A stretch of DNA of 64,000 nt from Haloglomus litoreum (lineage in GTDB: Archaea; Halobacteriota; Halobacteria; Halobacteriales; Haloarculaceae): the NCBI RefSeq assembly GCF_029338515.1, contig NZ_CP119988.1, positions 310,001-374,000 of the forward strand. Direction: 5' to 3'. The notes beneath the pieces were generated by a model, which saw only the letters and a program-made list of their open reading frames with translations, ran no database searches and was not told the origin of the DNA. Within the stretch, counting starts at the first letter, position 1; each line of letters begins with the position of its first letter. Of this stretch, positions 17,879 to 27,322 are shown in pieces. The position numbers and the translations under genes were made by a program.

Positions 17879-18658
17879 TTACCGGCGGCTCGCTCCTGGG
17901 GCCGATTCTCGGAACACTTCGAGAGCAGCCGTATCATCCCCGGCCCGTGACAGGACGGTCACGATGTCGTCGGGTTTGACGACGGTGTCCCCGTGCGGGG
18001 TGAGTTCACGGTCATCCCGTTCGATAGCGATGACGAGCGTTTGGTCGTCCAGAAGCCGCTCCTGGACGGCGGTTTCGAGAGTCAGTCCCGCGATCGGGGC
18101 ACCGGCTTCGACGGACACCTCGATGACACTGGCGTTGCCGGTGAGGCTGATGAAGTCGTTGGGTTCAGCTGCTGGACCGGCGCTCTCGGGATTGAACGGC
18201 CCATAGGGTGCGAAGACTTCCTCCTCAACCAGGTCTTCGTCTTCGATGTGGATGCCGAGGTCGCTGAGGCGGCGAGCGATGCGGCGTAGGTCGCTCGTAT
18301 CCTCTCCGACGGCCAGAACGTGGAGGTTCCGACGGCCAGTCATGAGCGTCCGGACGTTGATGACACCCGGAATAGCGCGGGCCTCGTGGGCGAGGGCCTG
18401 GCGCTTCGTGACCGGAACATCGCAGAGGTACAGATTGGTGAGGTGACCGTCAGCGACCTCGAAATCGACCTGTGCGGTGTAGCCTCGGATGATGCCCGCG
18501 TCTTCCAGTTTGTGGATGCGGTTCCGTATCGTGGCTCCAGAGACGCTCGTCTGTTCTGCCAGTCGGCTGGCAGAGGCATTCCTCGCATCGTTCATCAACG
18601 CGTAGAGTATCCGCCGATCTACGTCGTCGATTCGGTGGTCGGTGTAATCGTAAGGCAT
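17879..18658 (-). CDS. Lrp/AsnC-type regulator with C-terminal RCK_C (TrkA-C) domain
   Basis: The 259-residue protein begins with an AsnC-type winged HTH (about residues 10-60: DVDRRILYALMNDARNASAS, then SVSGATIRNRIHKLEDAGII). A RAM-like ligand domain follows (about 65-140: VPVTKRQALAHEARAIPGVI). The C-terminal 75 residues are a TrkA-C/RCK_C domain with IEVSVEAGAPIAGLTLETAV and PHGDTVVKPDDIVTVLSRAG. RCK_C domains bind ions or nucleotides in K+ transport regulators. It leads the zinc-ribbon/USP/permease operon and probably controls it. The ATG at 18658 is chosen because the 19 residues in front of it (to 18715) carry no family features. Confidence 0.88.
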   Translation of the reverse strand: MPYDYTDHRIDDVDRRILYALMNDARNASASRLAEQTSVSGATIRNRIHKLEDAGIIRGYTAQVDFEVADGHLTNLYLCDVPVTKRQALAHEARAIPGVINVRTLMTGRRNLHVLAVGEDTSDLRRIARRLSDLGIHIEDEDLVEEEVFAPYGPFNPESAGPAAEPNDFISLTGNASVIEVSVEAGAPIAGLTLETAVQERLLDDQTLVIAIERDDRELTPHGDTVVKPDDIVTVLSRAGDDTAALEVFRESAPGASRR

Positions 18659-18792
18659 CGTACTTCGATTTTGAAAAATTCCAACACCCCAACCGCACAT
18701 AACTCTTACCCACACCTATCTAATTTTGCAGATTGGAAATGGTGTGGCCACGCACCGGTGGATCGGTTCGGTACGACGGGACGGCCGACCGT

Positions 18793-19077
18793 TCACTCGA
18801 TTTCCAACTGGCCGCCGCCGCTCTCTCCACCACCGTCCTCGTCCCATTCGAGTTCGAACTCGATACTCAATTCTCCGGGGCCGTCCGTCGGCCCCTCGCG
18901 TTCGGCTTTGACCTCGAACGTCGGGCGGGCCGGTGGCTGCATCGTCACGGACTCTGTCCCGGACGTCAGCGAAATCGGTTCTCCCTGTTCCAACTTCGCA
19001 GCGACACTGCGGAGGTACGATGCGATCTCCTCACGGCTCTGGTTGCTCTCTGATTTGAACAGGACTTCCTCGGGCAT
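18793..19077 (-). CDS. Amphi-Trp domain protein
   Basis: The 94-residue protein matches the small amphi-Trp family: MPEEVLFKSESNQSREEIAS, a second helix with YLRSVAAKLEQG, and a beta section ending in ELSIEFELEWDE, with a Gly/Glu tail. The family is small and soluble and its function is unknown. A minus-strand GCTTATCGG element about 28 nt upstream of the ATG suggests a promoter of its own. It lies 134 nt from the start of the Lrp-type gene. Confidence 0.8.
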   Translation of the reverse strand: MPEEVLFKSESNQSREEIASYLRSVAAKLEQGEPISLTSGTESVTMQPPARPTFEVKAEREGPTDGPGELSIEFELEWDEDGGGESGGGQLEIE

Positions 19078-19158
19078 GCGGTGACCAAACGCTGGCTTTA
19101 CCGATAAGCATATGTTCTGTCTCTTCCCCTCGGCGGAACCGATTCACTCGTGACCGAC

Positions 19159-19180
19159 TCGTGCTCTGTATCCAGCACGA
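19159..19180. repeat. Inverted repeat with seven-base arms
   Basis: TCGTGCT (19159-19165) and AGCACGA (19174-19180) are separated by eight bases, in the 240-base region between the amphi-Trp and ferredoxin genes. Further right (19232-19278) the sequence is very A+T-rich, which could end transcription from the ferredoxin gene. No gene is seen in this region. Confidence 0.3.
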
Positions 19181-19318
19181 CTTCTCGAACAGTAGGTATA
19201 TCTGCGAGCATTCGTGCGGATACATCGAACATTTCTGATTAAATATGCTTATAAATAATTAAATCAATAACTTGTACGTCTGTGTGGGGATTTCGACGAA
19301 TAGGTGGCAGTCCAAGAT

Positions 19319-19678
19319 TCATCTCCACGGGTTCTCGGTCAGCTCCCCGGCCACGTCGCTCCCGACGCGGAGCCGGCAGTCGGCCGTCGGCACCGCGATG
19401 CAGGTGAGGACGTAGCCGGCCTCGCGGTGGCGCGGCTTCAGCGCCCGCGGTTCGCGCCGGTGCTCGACCGTCCCCGAGAGCAGTTCCGCGGTGCAGGTGG
19501 CACAGGCGCCCGTCCGGCAGCCGAAGGGGATGTGCGTGTCGGCGCGCTCGGCGGCCTCCAGCACCGTCTCCGCCGCCCGGGCGGTCACCGTGGTCGTGCC
19601 GGAGCCGTCGGCACGTTCGAGTTCGAGCCGGTGGGGCGGGCCGTCGCCGTCGTCCCCGGGGCCGCCGTCCGGTCCCAC
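19319..19678 (-). CDS. 2Fe-2S ferredoxin paired with SBP56 gene
   Basis: The 119-residue protein has a plant-type ferredoxin fold. The cluster ligands are in FGCRTGACATCTAE (C-x4-C-x2-C, about residues 53-60) and the fourth Cys is in YVLTCIAV. It lacks the N-terminal extension of the abundant halobacterial ferredoxin. The start is a GTG two bases after the stop of the SBP56 gene, so the two are cotranscribed. An electron carrier next to an SBP56/methanethiol-oxidase-like protein suggests it could be the redox partner; this is inference. The A+T-rich region downstream may hold the terminator. Confidence 0.85.
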   Translation of the reverse strand: MGPDGGPGDDGDGPPHRLELERADGSGTTTVTARAAETVLEAAERADTHIPFGCRTGACATCTAELLSGTVEHRREPRALKPRHREAGYVLTCIAVPTADCRLRVGSDVAGELTENPWR

Positions 19679-19680
19679 CG

Positions 19681-21105
19681 CTACTGCCAGACGTCGCTGG
19701 TGCAGTCGCCGTCCGGCCAGCGGATCTCGTGGGCCCGCGCGGGGCCGGCGGGCATCTCGCCGAAGTCGACGAGGAACTCCTCGTCCAGCGTCATCGAGCC
19801 GCGGCGCGGGTCCACGTCGGCCTTCAGCATCACCGACCCCAGCTCGCCCTCCTCCGGGTAGAACTGCTCGTCCCACGAGGAGAACAGCGAGGTGGTCCAG
19901 TAGAGCCGCTCGCCGTCGAGCGAGAGCTGGAGCATCTGCGGCCCGCCGACGACCTTGCGCTCGCCCTCGATGGGGTGGTCGGGGCCGAAGTGGCCGCCGG
20001 CCCAGATGCGGTCGACGAAGCGCGGGTTCATCGGGTCCGAGACGTCGTACATCCGCACGTCGCCGTGGAGCCAGTTCGAGAAGAACAGGTAGCGGTCGTC
20101 CATCGAGACGAGCAGGTCCGTCACCAGACCCGGAACGGGCATGTCCCAGTCCTCGTGCTCGCGGGCCTCGATGTCGATGACCTTCTCGGCCGCGTAGCGC
20201 CCCGGTCCATCGCCGGGCGTGGTCTCGACCTGATGGAAGTTGAACACGTTCGAGGAGAGCGCCGCCCCGACGAACCCGTGGGTCGAGACCGGCGAGTGGA
20301 GGAAGCGCACCTCCAGCGGAATCATCCCCTCCTCCCCGAGGTCGATGGTCTGCTCGACCGTCTTCTCCTCCCAGTTCCAGATGTGGAGTTGTCGGCCGTA
20401 CTTGCCGGCCTCCACGTCGTCGAGGTCGAAGCCCGGGTAGTAGGTCTCCGGGGCGGCCCACTCGGTCGACACCATCACGTTCCGCCGGGGCTGGTACCAG
20501 AAGTCGTAGTTCATCTCGATCTCGCCCGGCGGGTCCCAGCGCCCGTCGATGGAGAAGTCCGACTCGTCCAGTTCGAGGAAGCCGCCCGGGAGCTCGCCAT
20601 CGGGGTCACCGAGCATCGAGAGGACGATCTGCCCGCCGGGGATGCAGTGGACGGTGTGGGGAGCGCTCAGGTCCTCCTCGAACACCTCCTCGGGCTCGAT
20701 GATCTGCTCCAGTTCGGGGTCGCGGCGGTCCTTCGTGTCGACGACGTGGATGCGCGAGGAGCGCTGGCCCGGGATGACCAGGTGGCGTCGCTCCAGGCCG
20801 CCGACGTGGCACGAGGAGGAGCAGGCGTTCCACCCGAAGTGGTGGAGTTCGTCGCCCCGGTTGGGCATCTCCACCCGGTCGACGACCTCCGCGTACGTCG
20901 CCGAGTCCGGGTCGAGGTCGACGACCGCCAGGAAGTCCGGCGCGTCGATGTCGGTCCCGACGTACAGGCCCATCACGTACGCCAGCTCCTCGGGTTCGGA
21001 CTCCTCGATGGCCGCCTGCGGCGTCGTGTAGCCGGGGCCCTCGTGGTCGTGGTCGTGGTCGTGGTGTGCGTGCTCGGTGCCGCTATCGTGTCCCGTGCTG
21101 TTCAT
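19681..21105 (-). CDS. Selenium-binding protein 56 family (methanethiol oxidase-like)
   Basis: The 474-residue protein is a seven-bladed propeller of the SBP56 family. Landmarks are HHFGWNACSSSCH (about residues 88-100), whose Cys residues match the selenium/sulfur site, SAPHTVHCIPGG, VSTEWAAPETYYPGF, VSTHGFVGAALSSN and the late WAGGHFGPDHP. Bacterial and human members oxidise methanethiol to formaldehyde, H2S and H2O2 and need copper. The N-terminus carries alternating His/Asp residues (HAHHDHDHDHE), a likely metal-binding tail. The ATG at 21105 is preferred to a GTG two codons earlier. A 2Fe-2S ferredoxin gene follows directly. Confidence 0.9.
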   Translation of the reverse strand: MNSTGHDSGTEHAHHDHDHDHEGPGYTTPQAAIEESEPEELAYVMGLYVGTDIDAPDFLAVVDLDPDSATYAEVVDRVEMPNRGDELHHFGWNACSSSCHVGGLERRHLVIPGQRSSRIHVVDTKDRRDPELEQIIEPEEVFEEDLSAPHTVHCIPGGQIVLSMLGDPDGELPGGFLELDESDFSIDGRWDPPGEIEMNYDFWYQPRRNVMVSTEWAAPETYYPGFDLDDVEAGKYGRQLHIWNWEEKTVEQTIDLGEEGMIPLEVRFLHSPVSTHGFVGAALSSNVFNFHQVETTPGDGPGRYAAEKVIDIEAREHEDWDMPVPGLVTDLLVSMDDRYLFFSNWLHGDVRMYDVSDPMNPRFVDRIWAGGHFGPDHPIEGERKVVGGPQMLQLSLDGERLYWTTSLFSSWDEQFYPEEGELGSVMLKADVDPRRGSMTLDEEFLVDFGEMPAGPARAHEIRWPDGDCTSDVWQ

Positions 21106-21239
21106 ACTCACGATTCCACCAGCCCGGGTTCTGACTCCGGGGGTTCAGGAAACGGTTTCCTACGGATGGAACCCATCTCGATACCGGGTCCTGTCCACCT
21201 CTCCCGGTCCGGGCGGGACGGTGGGGCGGGGGCCCGCTC

Positions 21240-21797
21240 TCACCGGTTCACGACCAGCAGCGCCACGCGCTCGTGGACCAGTGCGGGCAGGTCGGCGTCG
21301 GTCGCCGCCAGCTCGGCGTCCTCGATGTCGAAGAACGCCCGGACCCGGGCCGGGTCGTAGTCGCCCAGCGTCTCCGCCGGTTCGAGCAGCGCCCGGACGG
21401 CGTCGGCGGCGGCCGCCTCGTCGCCGTCCTCGCCCTCCGCGTCGAGCAGGACGACGGCGGGCGTCGCGCCGGGGCCGACGCCCAGCTCCAGGGCCCGGTC
21501 GATCTGCCGGCGACCGGCTGCGTACAGCAGCACCTCGACCGCGCGGTCCCGCGCGATGCCCTCGCCGCGCGCGCGCTCGCGGTCGGCGAGTTCGAGCGCC
21601 CGTTCGAGGTGCTCGCGGCCCGTGACGAGGCCCGCGTCGAACGCCTGCACGGTCACGCCGTGCTCGCTCGCGACCTCGTCCAGCCGGGCGACCAGCGCGT
21701 CCACGTCGTCGAAGACGGGGGCCGTTTCGGGTGCGCTCGCCTCCGCCGCCCGGTCGTTCCCGCCCGCGACGTGGACGATGCCCTCGACGAGCCGCAT
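21240..21797 (-). CDS. cgi121: KEOPS complex subunit Cgi121
   Basis: The 185-residue protein matches archaeal Cgi121, the KEOPS subunit that binds the tRNA 3' CCA end during t6A synthesis with Kae1, Bud32 and Pcc1. Supporting segments are VTVQAFDAGLVTGREHLERA (about residues 47-66), EVLLYAAGRRQIDRAL and the late HERVALLVVNR. Its start overlaps the last base of the hel308 stop, so the two genes are one transcript, an arrangement that is common in haloarchaea. An acidic insertion (about 115-135) is probably a halophilic adaptation. Confidence 0.9.
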   Translation of the reverse strand: MRLVEGIVHVAGGNDRAAEASAPETAPVFDDVDALVARLDEVASEHGVTVQAFDAGLVTGREHLERALELADRERARGEGIARDRAVEVLLYAAGRRQIDRALELGVGPGATPAVVLLDAEGEDGDEAAAADAVRALLEPAETLGDYDPARVRAFFDIEDAELAATDADLPALVHERVALLVVNR

Positions 21798-24076
21798 CAG
21801 AACTCACCCAGGCTGGTCTGGTCCTCGTCGTCGGCGTCGTCCACCACGGGCGCGGCGTCGGGGTCCGGCTCCACGTCCGCCATGTCGGGGTCGGTGTGCC
21901 CGGCGTTCTCGAGGACGCTCTCGGCGGTCTTCTCGCGGCCCCGGAGCGCCCCGAGGACGACCGGCTTGTTGGCGTTCCGCAGCGCCTCGCGGTCCTCGAT
22001 GCCGGCCTCGAACAGCCGGCGGGCGCGCTTGCGCCCGACGCCGCGCACGCCCGCGAGGTCGACGAGCTCCTCGCGGACGCCGTGCTGGACGCGGACCCGT
22101 GCCTCCCGGACCGCGGGCGCGATGCCGAGGTCGAGTTCGGCCGCCAGCTGCTCGGCGGCGCCCAGCAACCACTCGGCGGTGTCGACCTTCCCGCGGATGT
22201 CGCCCGGGCCGACGCCGTAGCGCTCGGTGATGCGGTCCTCCTCGACCTCGTCGGCCCAGTCCTCGAGCAGTCTGGCGGTCTTGAGCGCCGAGAGCCAGTC
22301 GTCGAACGCCTCGTCGAACTCGCTGGGCATCCGGCCGCAGAACTCCGACTCGCGCTCGTAGGCGAGTTCCGTGAACTCCTCCTCCTCGCCCGAGCGGAGG
22401 TAGAGCTGGTACATGTCCGGCGTGCGCGCGACGAGGTGGTAGAGTCCGAGCGCCGTGGGGCGGTCCTCGACGGCGCGGAGCCCGTCGATGATCTCGGCGG
22501 CGCTCATCGGGTCGAGATAGAGGCGGGAGACGGTGTGGCCCATCCCCGTCGCCTGCAACTGGCCGCCCTCGTCCTCGATGAACCCGTTCCGCTCCAGGTA
22601 CGCCAGCATGTCGTCCATCACCTGTTCGAGGAAGGCGTCCTCGTCGGCCTGACTCGCATAGAGGGTCTCCTCGAGGAACTCCAGCAGCCCCTCGCGCGAG
22701 TCGGCGAACCCGGACGCGATGGTCGCGAGCAGGTGGGTCCGCATCGCCGGCTCCGCCGCGAGTTTCGACTGCACCGGCTCCGGGTCGGCCCAGACGTACC
22801 GCTCGAACAGCTCGTCCAGTTCGTCGTGGCTCTTCGCCAGCAGCAGCGCCTCCCCGTACGGGTCCATCCCGGGTCGCCCCGCGCGGCCCATCATCTGGTG
22901 CACTTCGAGCACCGACAGGGGCTGCATCCCGCCGGCCTCGCCGGAGTAGCGCCGCCAGTCCCGGACGACGACGCGGCGCGAGGGTGTGTTGACGCCCGCC
23001 GCGAGCGTGGGCGTCGCGGCGATACATTTGACGAGGCGGTCGCGGAAGGCGTCCTCGACGAGCGAGCGCATGGTGCTCGAGAGCCCTGCGTGGTGGAAGG
23101 CGGCGCCCTTCTCGACGGCGTCGGCCAGGTCCTCGCTGGTCTCGGTGTCGTTGTCGTCGCGGATCTCGGCGGCGATCTCGCGGAGCCGCGCCACCTCGTC
23201 GCCGTCGAGGTGGTCGTTCGTCACGTTCGCCAGGCGCTTGGCCGCACCCTCCGCGTTGCGGCGGCTGTTGACGAAGACGAGCGAGGAGCCGCGGCCGTCG
23301 CCGTGGCCGTCCTCGCCGTCCGCCCCGTCCCCGTCCTCGTCGGGCGTCAGCGTGTCCCGGACGATGCTCTCGGTGGCCTTCTCGGAGCCCTGGCTGGGGA
23401 GGTGCTCCTGGCTGCCGTCGTCGAAGTGGAGCGCCTCGCCGAAGTGGACGCCCTTGCGCAGTTCGATGGGCCGCCAGTCCGAGTCGACGAGGGCGGCGTC
23501 GAGCCACTCGGCCAGCGCGTCGGCGTTGCCGATGGTCGCCGACAGCGCCACCACCTGCAGCCCGGGGTTGATGCGCCGGAGTTTGGCCAGCGTCACCTCC
23601 AGCGTGGGGCCGCGCTGGGCGTCGTCTACGAGGTGGACCTCGTCGGCGACCACGCAGTCCAGCCGCGAGAGCCACGAGGCGTCGTTGCGGACCAGCGAGT
23701 CCACCTTCTCGGAGGTGGCGACGATGATGTCCTTCTCGCGGAGCCAGCGCTCCTCGGACTCGTAGTTCCCCGTCGAGACGCCGACGTCGACGCCGTAGCG
23801 CGAGAACTCCTCGAACTCCTCGCGCTTCTCGGAGGCCAGCGCCCGCAGCGGGACGATGTAGAGGGCCTTGCCGCCGCGCTGGACCGCCGACAGCATCGCC
23901 AGCTCCGCCACGAGGGTCTTCCCGGACGCCGTGGGGACCGAGGCGACCAGCGAGTCGCCCTGCGTCACCCCCGCCTCGACGGCCTCGGCCTGGGGCGGGT
24001 ACAGCTCCTCGATACCGTCCGCACGGAGGTGCTCGGGGAGCCACTCCGGCACGCCCGCGACCTCGGAGACGTTCAT
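21797..24076 (-). CDS. hel308: ATP-dependent DNA helicase Hel308
   Basis: The 759-residue protein is a Ski2-like superfamily 2 helicase that unwinds lagging-strand templates at stalled forks. Motifs seen: Q-type start [12 protein letters not shown], motif [15 protein letters not shown], motif [11 protein letters not shown], motif [12 protein letters not shown] and motif [13 protein letters not shown] winged helix and ratchet follow, and near the end is a helix-hairpin-helix, [19 protein letters not shown]. An acidic stretch around residues 250-265 is a halophilic insertion. The ATG at 24076 fits the minus-strand box GTTTAAAC (24101-24108). It is divergent from the MFS gene. Confidence 0.95.
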   Translation of the reverse strand: MNVSEVAGVPEWLPEHLRADGIEELYPPQAEAVEAGVTQGDSLVASVPTASGKTLVAELAMLSAVQRGGKALYIVPLRALASEKREEFEEFSRYGVDVGVSTGNYESEERWLREKDIIVATSEKVDSLVRNDASWLSRLDCVVADEVHLVDDAQRGPTLEVTLAKLRRINPGLQVVALSATIGNADALAEWLDAALVDSDWRPIELRKGVHFGEALHFDDGSQEHLPSQGSEKATESIVRDTLTPDEDGDGADGEDGHGDGRGSSLVFVNSRRNAEGAAKRLANVTNDHLDGDEVARLREIAAEIRDDNDTETSEDLADAVEKGAAFHHAGLSSTMRSLVEDAFRDRLVKCIAATPTLAAGVNTPSRRVVVRDWRRYSGEAGGMQPLSVLEVHQMMGRAGRPGMDPYGEALLLAKSHDELDELFERYVWADPEPVQSKLAAEPAMRTHLLATIASGFADSREGLLEFLEETLYASQADEDAFLEQVMDDMLAYLERNGFIEDEGGQLQATGMGHTVSRLYLDPMSAAEIIDGLRAVEDRPTALGLYHLVARTPDMYQLYLRSGEEEEFTELAYERESEFCGRMPSEFDEAFDDWLSALKTARLLEDWADEVEEDRITERYGVGPGDIRGKVDTAEWLLGAAEQLAAELDLGIAPAVREARVRVQHGVREELVDLAGVRGVGRKRARRLFEAGIEDREALRNANKPVVLGALRGREKTAESVLENAGHTDPDMADVEPDPDAAPVVDDADDEDQTSLGEF

Positions 24077-24100
24077 TACCTGCGGGTGGGTCGTCGTCCC

Positions 24101-24108
24101 GTTTAAAC
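24101..24108 (-). promoter_or_regulatory. TATA-like box of hel308
   Basis: GTTTAAAC is an eight-base palindrome 25-32 nt upstream of the hel308 ATG. It is the only strongly A+T-rich element in the 148-base divergent region apart from CTTATGG (about 24194-24200), which serves the MFS gene. Confidence 0.5.
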
Positions 24109-24224
24109 TGTCGTGTGCGTGGGCGTGGGGGCCCGGGCGGCCCGCCCGCGGAGGACCTCTCGGCTCGGATACAGAAATCCGCTTCCGCGGTCGCTTATGG
24201 GGCTGGCTGTCCACCCAACGCTCG

Positions 24225-25667
24225 ATGCGTCCCCGCGAACTCGTCGGCCTGCTGCGCAACCGCGACTTCGCCCTCCTCGTCGGCGGCCGGCTGGTCACCA
24301 ACGCCGGTGACAGCCTCTACTACATCGCCGCGATGTGGCTGGTCTACGACCTGACCGGCTCGGAGCTGTTCACGGGCCTCGCGGGCTTCCTGACGATGGC
24401 GCCCGCGGCCCTGCAGTTCCTGTTCGGCCCGCTCGTCGACCGGACGCCGCTGGAGCGGCTGCTCGTCGGTACGCAGGTCGTCCAGGGACTGCTCGTCCTC
24501 GTGGTGCCGGCCGCGCACTACCTGGGTGTCCTCTCGGTCTGGGTCGTCCTGACGGTGATGCCGCTGCTGTCGCTGCTGAACCAGCCGGTCTACCCCGCGC
24601 AGAGCGCGGCGCTCCCGCGCATCGTCGACCGGGACGAACTGGTCGGTGCGAACTCCGTCCTGACGCTGGCGTACCAGGGTGTCAACGCCGGGTTCAACGC
24701 CCTCGGCGGCGTCGTCGTGGCCGCCTTCGGCGCCGTCACGCTGTTCCTCGTCGATTCGGTCACGTTCGCCGTCGCGACGATGCTCTTCCTCGGGCTGAAC
24801 ATCCCCGAGGCCGGCGCCGGCGATATCGACGACGAGGGGTCGGCCGCGGAGGACGCCGACGAGGCGGCCGCCGACGGGGAGGCCGGCGACCCGGCCCCGG
24901 TCGCGGACGGCGGCCGGGACGAGCCGGGCGACCGGACGGCCGACCCGGCGGACGATGCCGACGCCGACGCACCCGCCGCCGACGACCCGGCGCCCGACGC
25001 CGCGCCAGCGACCGAGGCCCCGGAGACGGATGACGACGACGGGAACAGCTACCTCGAGGACCTGCGCGAGGGCATCGGCTTCCTCCGCGGGACCGTCGTC
25101 GCCAAACTCACGCTTGGGGTCATCATCGTCAACTTCGCGTTCGGCGGCGTGATGGCCATCCTCCCGTCGTACGGCGACAGCTTCGGTGGCGCCGGCGCGT
25201 ACGGGCTGCTGGCGGCCGCCGTCGGGGTCGGGATGCTGGCGGGGTCACTCGTCGGCAACCTCGTCGAGGAGTGGCCGTTCGGCTACGTCGTCAGCGGCGG
25301 GATGGCCGTGAGTGCCGTGCTGTGGACCGCCGCCATCGCCGTCGATTCGATGCCCGCGACGCCGGTGCTGCTGGCGCTCGCCCTGGTGCCCGCGGGGACG
25401 ATGAACGTCCTCGTCTTCTCGCTGGTCCAGGCGGTCGTCCCGGACCGGCTGCTCGGGCGGGCGATGTCGGTCATCCGGAGCGGTGCCGGGGTCATGACGC
25501 CCGTCGGCGCGCTGGTCGGCGGCGCGGTCGCCGACGCCACCTCCCCCGGACTGGTGCTGTACGGGAACGCGGTCGCGACGGCGGTGTTCGCGCTGTACGT
25601 CTTCGCGCTGCCGAGCCTCCGGCGCATCCCCCGCGTGGGGTCTGTCTCGACGCTCGTGGCGGAGTAG
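24225..25667 (+). CDS. MFS transporter with long acidic central loop
   Basis: The 480-residue protein is a major facilitator of the MFS_3/enterobactin-exporter-like type, with about 12 helices. The first helix region has [20 protein letters not shown] and the loop after helix 2 has [16 protein letters not shown], the family A-motif region. Between the two halves (about residues 200-290) lies a very acidic Asp/Ala-rich loop on the cytosolic side. The substrate is unknown, probably drug or siderophore efflux. CTTATGG about 28 nt before the ATG fits a leaderless start. Confidence 0.85.
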   Translation: MRPRELVGLLRNRDFALLVGGRLVTNAGDSLYYIAAMWLVYDLTGSELFTGLAGFLTMAPAALQFLFGPLVDRTPLERLLVGTQVVQGLLVLVVPAAHYLGVLSVWVVLTVMPLLSLLNQPVYPAQSAALPRIVDRDELVGANSVLTLAYQGVNAGFNALGGVVVAAFGAVTLFLVDSVTFAVATMLFLGLNIPEAGAGDIDDEGSAAEDADEAAADGEAGDPAPVADGGRDEPGDRTADPADDADADAPAADDPAPDAAPATEAPETDDDDGNSYLEDLREGIGFLRGTVVAKLTLGVIIVNFAFGGVMAILPSYGDSFGGAGAYGLLAAAVGVGMLAGSLVGNLVEEWPFGYVVSGGMAVSAVLWTAAIAVDSMPATPVLLALALVPAGTMNVLVFSLVQAVVPDRLLGRAMSVIRSGAGVMTPVGALVGGAVADATSPGLVLYGNAVATAVFALYVFALPSLRRIPRVGSVSTLVAE

Positions 25668-25691
25668 GTCGCCGGAGAGCCGACCGACCCC

Positions 25692-27155
25692 TCAGAAGAC
25701 CTCCTCGACGTCGATGAACCCCCCGTCGCGCGTGCCGCGGACGGTCACGTTCTGCCCCAGCGTCACGTCGGCGTCCCCGCGCAGCTTCACCGTCTCCGCC
25801 CCGTCGTCGATCTTGACTGGGTCGCCGGTCTGGACGACCGTGCCCGTGAACTCGACCGTGCCCTCGTCGGCGGTGGCTCCACCACCGGCCCCGCCGGCTT
25901 CGCCGCCACCACTCTCGCCGGCCCCGCCGTCGCCCGCGTCGCTCCCGCCGTCGTCGGCGAAGGCGTCCAGCCCCGTTCCCTGGTCGCCGCTTCCGCCGGT
26001 CGCGTCGTCCCCCTCGGCGTCGGTGTCCACGTCGCTCGGAGCCGCCGCGAGGCCGCCCTCCAGGTGCGTGACGGTCGACTGCCAGCCGGCTGAGGCCTCG
26101 AGGTCGTCCTGCCAGCCGTCCTGGATCTCCACGTCCGCCGCGAGGACCTCGTCGCCCGGCCCGATGTCGAGGTCGGCCTTCTCGCCCCACAGCGCGACCC
26201 GGATGTCGCCGCTCGCGTCCTGCAGGCGGATGTTGCGGACCTGCCCCTCGCTGCCGTCGTCGCGGTCGAACGTCCGCTTCGGGTCGGCCGAGCGGACCAC
26301 CCCGGCGATGTCGACCGTCTCGCCGATCTCCACGTCCCCGATGTCCGTCGTCTCCGGGACGAACTCGACCTCGGCGTCGACGGCCTCGACCGCGCTCCGG
26401 TCGTTGACGTGGAGTTCGAGGCTGCCGTCGCGCTCGCGGACGTAGCCGTCGACGACCTCGACGGTGTCGCCCGGCTCGAACCGCTCGACGGCCTCGGTCT
26501 GCTCGTCCCAGAGCGTGACGCGCAGTCGGCCCGTCTCGTCGCCGATGACGAGGTTGCCGACGCGGCCCTCGCTGCCGTCGTCGCGGTCGAACGTCCGGAC
26601 GGCCTCCGTGTCGAGGACGACGCCGTCGACGGTCACGTCGGACTGGCCCATCGCCAGCGAGTCGATGCTCACCCCGCCCTCGAGGTCCACGTCGAGTTCG
26701 GCCTCCTCGTCGACCTCGACGCGGTCGGCGCTGACCTCCAGCCCGCTGTAGCCGTCCTTCGGGCGGCCCTTGATGCGCAGGACCTGTCCCGGCTCCAGCT
26801 CCTCGACCGCGGCGGCGGCGTCCTCGTCCCACATCGCGAGGCGGACGCGGCCGGTCTCGTCGGCGACCTCGACGTTGACGACCCGGCCCTCGGCGTCCTC
26901 CTCGTCGCGCTCGAACGTCCGCAGGTCGCCGACGGAGACGACCTTCCCGAGGAACTGCACCTCCTCCATCCCGGCCTCGATGTCGGCGATGCCCTCGATC
27001 TCGCTCTCGCCCAGGTCCTCGGCGATGAGCATGGCGGCGACCTCCTCGTCGACGAGCCCGTCCATCTCCTCGACCTTCGCCTCGACGGCCTCCCTGAATG
27101 CCTCCTCCTCGACGTCCGCGTCCAGGTCCGCGTAGATGTCCTCGATGGCGCCCAT
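25692..27155 (-). CDS. RPA-like single-stranded DNA-binding protein with tandem OB folds
   Basis: The 487-residue protein starts with a helical region (residues 1-60) and then three OB folds, each with a near-repeat of RTF.RD...EG.V.N....D.TG..R..LWDE (about residues 80-115, 190-220 and 290-325). An acidic Gly/Ser linker (about 385-435) follows, then a fourth, smaller OB-type unit at the C-terminus (TVEFTGTVVQTGDPVKIDDG). No zinc finger is visible. It coats single-stranded DNA in replication and repair. The ATG at 27155 is preferred over one at 27266: family similarity begins there and CTTAAC lies about 30 nt upstream. Confidence 0.88.
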   Translation of the reverse strand: MGAIEDIYADLDADVEEEAFREAVEAKVEEMDGLVDEEVAAMLIAEDLGESEIEGIADIEAGMEEVQFLGKVVSVGDLRTFERDEEDAEGRVVNVEVADETGRVRLAMWDEDAAAAVEELEPGQVLRIKGRPKDGYSGLEVSADRVEVDEEAELDVDLEGGVSIDSLAMGQSDVTVDGVVLDTEAVRTFDRDDGSEGRVGNLVIGDETGRLRVTLWDEQTEAVERFEPGDTVEVVDGYVRERDGSLELHVNDRSAVEAVDAEVEFVPETTDIGDVEIGETVDIAGVVRSADPKRTFDRDDGSEGQVRNIRLQDASGDIRVALWGEKADLDIGPGDEVLAADVEIQDGWQDDLEASAGWQSTVTHLEGGLAAAPSDVDTDAEGDDATGGSGDQGTGLDAFADDGGSDAGDGGAGESGGGEAGGAGGGATADEGTVEFTGTVVQTGDPVKIDDGAETVKLRGDADVTLGQNVTVRGTRDGGFIDVEEVF

Positions 27156-27322
27156 TGCTGTTGTGCTATTGGGGGTGGCGGCTCCGTTAAGCGTTGCCGT
27201 CGCGTCCTCGTCGGGGGTCGCGCCGCCCTCGGCGTCGGGGGGCTCCTCGCTCGTGTTCGGCTCCATACGGCGGATGCTGCGGCTTCCGGTTTGAAGCTAC
27301 GGAGCGGCGACGACGGGCCGGC

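Noticed and set aside
19031-19225. A 64-residue minus-strand frame with Cys and Arg
   Set aside because: It overlaps the amphi-Trp gene and its promoter, is not acidic and has no family features.
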